Assembly (NCBI RefSeq): GCF_000955975.1
Contig: NZ_JYJF01000021.1
Coordinates: forward strand, 5,127 to 69,126
Reading direction: 5' to 3'
DNA from: Saccharothrix sp. ST-888
Lineage (GTDB): Bacteria; Actinomycetota; Actinomycetes; Streptomycetales; Streptomycetaceae
Length of the DNA stretch: 64,000 bases
The notes under the pieces are model-generated. The model was not told the DNA's origin. It searched no databases and worked only from the letters and a program-made list of their open reading frames with translations. Position numbers and translations under genes: made by a program. The number at the start of each line of letters is the position of its first letter. The first letter of the stretch is position 1. This document shows, piece by piece, positions 63,321 through 64,000 of the stretch.

Positions 63321-64000
63321 TCAGGTGGTGCTGATCCCGACCTGGGACCAGGCGGCGGTCACGGTGTCGGCCACCGCGTGGTCCTGGTAGCGCGCCTTGG
63401 CGGCGGCCACGGTGGCCTTGGCGAAGGTGGCGAAGTCGGCGTCGTGGGTGAGTCGGCCGCCGGTCAGGGTGTCGTACCAGATCTGTCCGGCCCGCTCCCA
63501 GGCATTGCCGCCGAGTGCGGTGGCCAGCAGGTAGAAGGCGTGGTTGGGGATCCCGGAGTTGATGTGCACCCCGCCTTGGTCATCGGCGGTGTCGACGTAG
63601 TCGCTCAGCCGGGCGGGCTGAGGGTCCTTGCCGAGCTGCGGGTCGTCGTAGGCCGTGCCGGGGGCCTTCATCGAGCGCAGCGCGATGCCCTGGATGCCCG
63701 GGGCGAGGAGCCCGGCGCCGATCAGCCAGTCCGCGTCGGCGGCGCTCTGGTGCAGGGCGTACTGCTTGACCAGTGAGCCGAACACGTCCGAGACGGACTC
63801 GTTGAGCGCGCCGGGCTGGTCGTGGTAGTCGAGCCCGGCCGTGTACTGGGTGACGCCGTGGGTGAGTTCGTGGCCGATCACGTCCACGGCGGCGGTGAAG
63901 TCGGTGAATATGACGTTGTCGCCGTCCCCGAAGACCATCTGGGAGCCGTCCCAGAACGCGTTGTCGTAGTCCTGCCCGTAGTGGACCGTGGCGTTCAGCG
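63321..64000 (-). CDS. M4-family (protealysin-like) metallopeptidase, C-terminal part
   Basis: The window ends inside this gene; about 226 C-terminal residues are visible. They include the zinc motif HELTH (VIGHELTHGVTQYTAGLDY), the third ligand Glu in GALNESVSDVFG, and the catalytic-His region GGVHINSGIPNHAFYLLATALGG. This is the thermolysin fold. The N-terminus, and whether it carries a protealysin-type propeptide or a secretion signal, is outside the window. The emfourin-like gene downstream suggests the protealysin subgroup. Confidence 0.93.
   Translation of the reverse strand, partial: LNATVHYGQDYDNAFWDGSQMVFGDGDNVIFTDFTAAVDVIGHELTHGVTQYTAGLDYHDQPGALNESVSDVFGSLVKQYALHQSAADADWLIGAGLLAPGIQGIALRSMKAPGTAYDDPQLGKDPQPARLSDYVDTADDQGGVHINSGIPNHAFYLLATALGGNAWERAGQIWYDTLTGGRLTHDADFATFAKATVAAAKARYQDHAVADTVTAAWSQVGISTT

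Overview
The window reads as a chromosomal core segment of a high-GC actinomycete of the family Streptomycetaceae (Streptomyces, Kitasatospora or a close relative). Codon third positions are almost all G or C. GTG starts are frequent. The gene order obg-proB-proA-nadD-LCP-rsfS-leuS-comEA-comEC-holA-rpsT-lepA-hemW-hrcA-dnaJ-rsmE-phoH-ybeY-era is the familiar streptomycete one. I could not run searches, so species level is open.

Layout. 1-11.3 kb: the end of obgE, proline biosynthesis (proB, proA), two related membrane proteins of the SCO2584/SCO2583 type, an M48 peptidase, two tiny membrane proteins, nadD, a LytR-CpsA-Psr-like wall protein, rsfS and a histidine phosphatase. 11.3-14.6 kb: three identical tRNA-Ala(GGC) genes that bracket a divergent regulator/MFS exporter pair. 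14.7-28.7 kb: an HTH/TPR regulator, leuS behind a leucine-codon leader peptide and an intrinsic terminator, a DegV protein, comEA/comEC, holA and rpsT. 28.9-45.8 kb: lepA, then an accessory stretch (a decayed oxidoreductase beside a SigJ-type sigma factor, a MarR/EamA divergent pair, a heterodimeric ABC exporter), then an acyl-CoA ligase, hemW, a DUF3097 protein, a calpain-like protease and pspAB-htpX. 45.9-57.2 kb: the stress and RNA-quality block with hrcA (CIRCE), dnaJ, rsmE, a tricorn-like protease, a HIT protein, an RNase Z-like protein, phoH, ybeY and a CNNM/CorC protein. 57.2-64 kb: small conserved proteins, a deletion scar joining remnants of an MFS transporter and its regulator, an aldo/keto reductase, a degenerate cytidine deaminase next to era, and an emfourin/M4 protease pair that runs off the end.

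Recurring themes. At least a dozen genes have a TAnnnT -10 hexamer ending six to eight bases before the start codon and no Shine-Dalgarno, which fits leaderless transcripts. Long, nearly perfect GC hairpins without a U tract close most units; the leuS attenuator is the exception, with a real U tract. Decay by internal deletion is visible at two places (31.4-32.0 kb and 58.3-59.6 kb). No CRISPR array, insertion sequence, prophage or complete biosynthetic cluster was seen.

The most interesting candidates are the leuS leader system with its adjacent 13-bp tandem repeats, the paired SCO2583/2584-like proteins with a shared N-terminal motif, the LCP protein that lacks the usual catalytic residues, the bacterial calpain with an intact Cys-His-Asn triad, the CIRCE element placed between htpX and hrcA, and the catalytically dead deaminase beside era.
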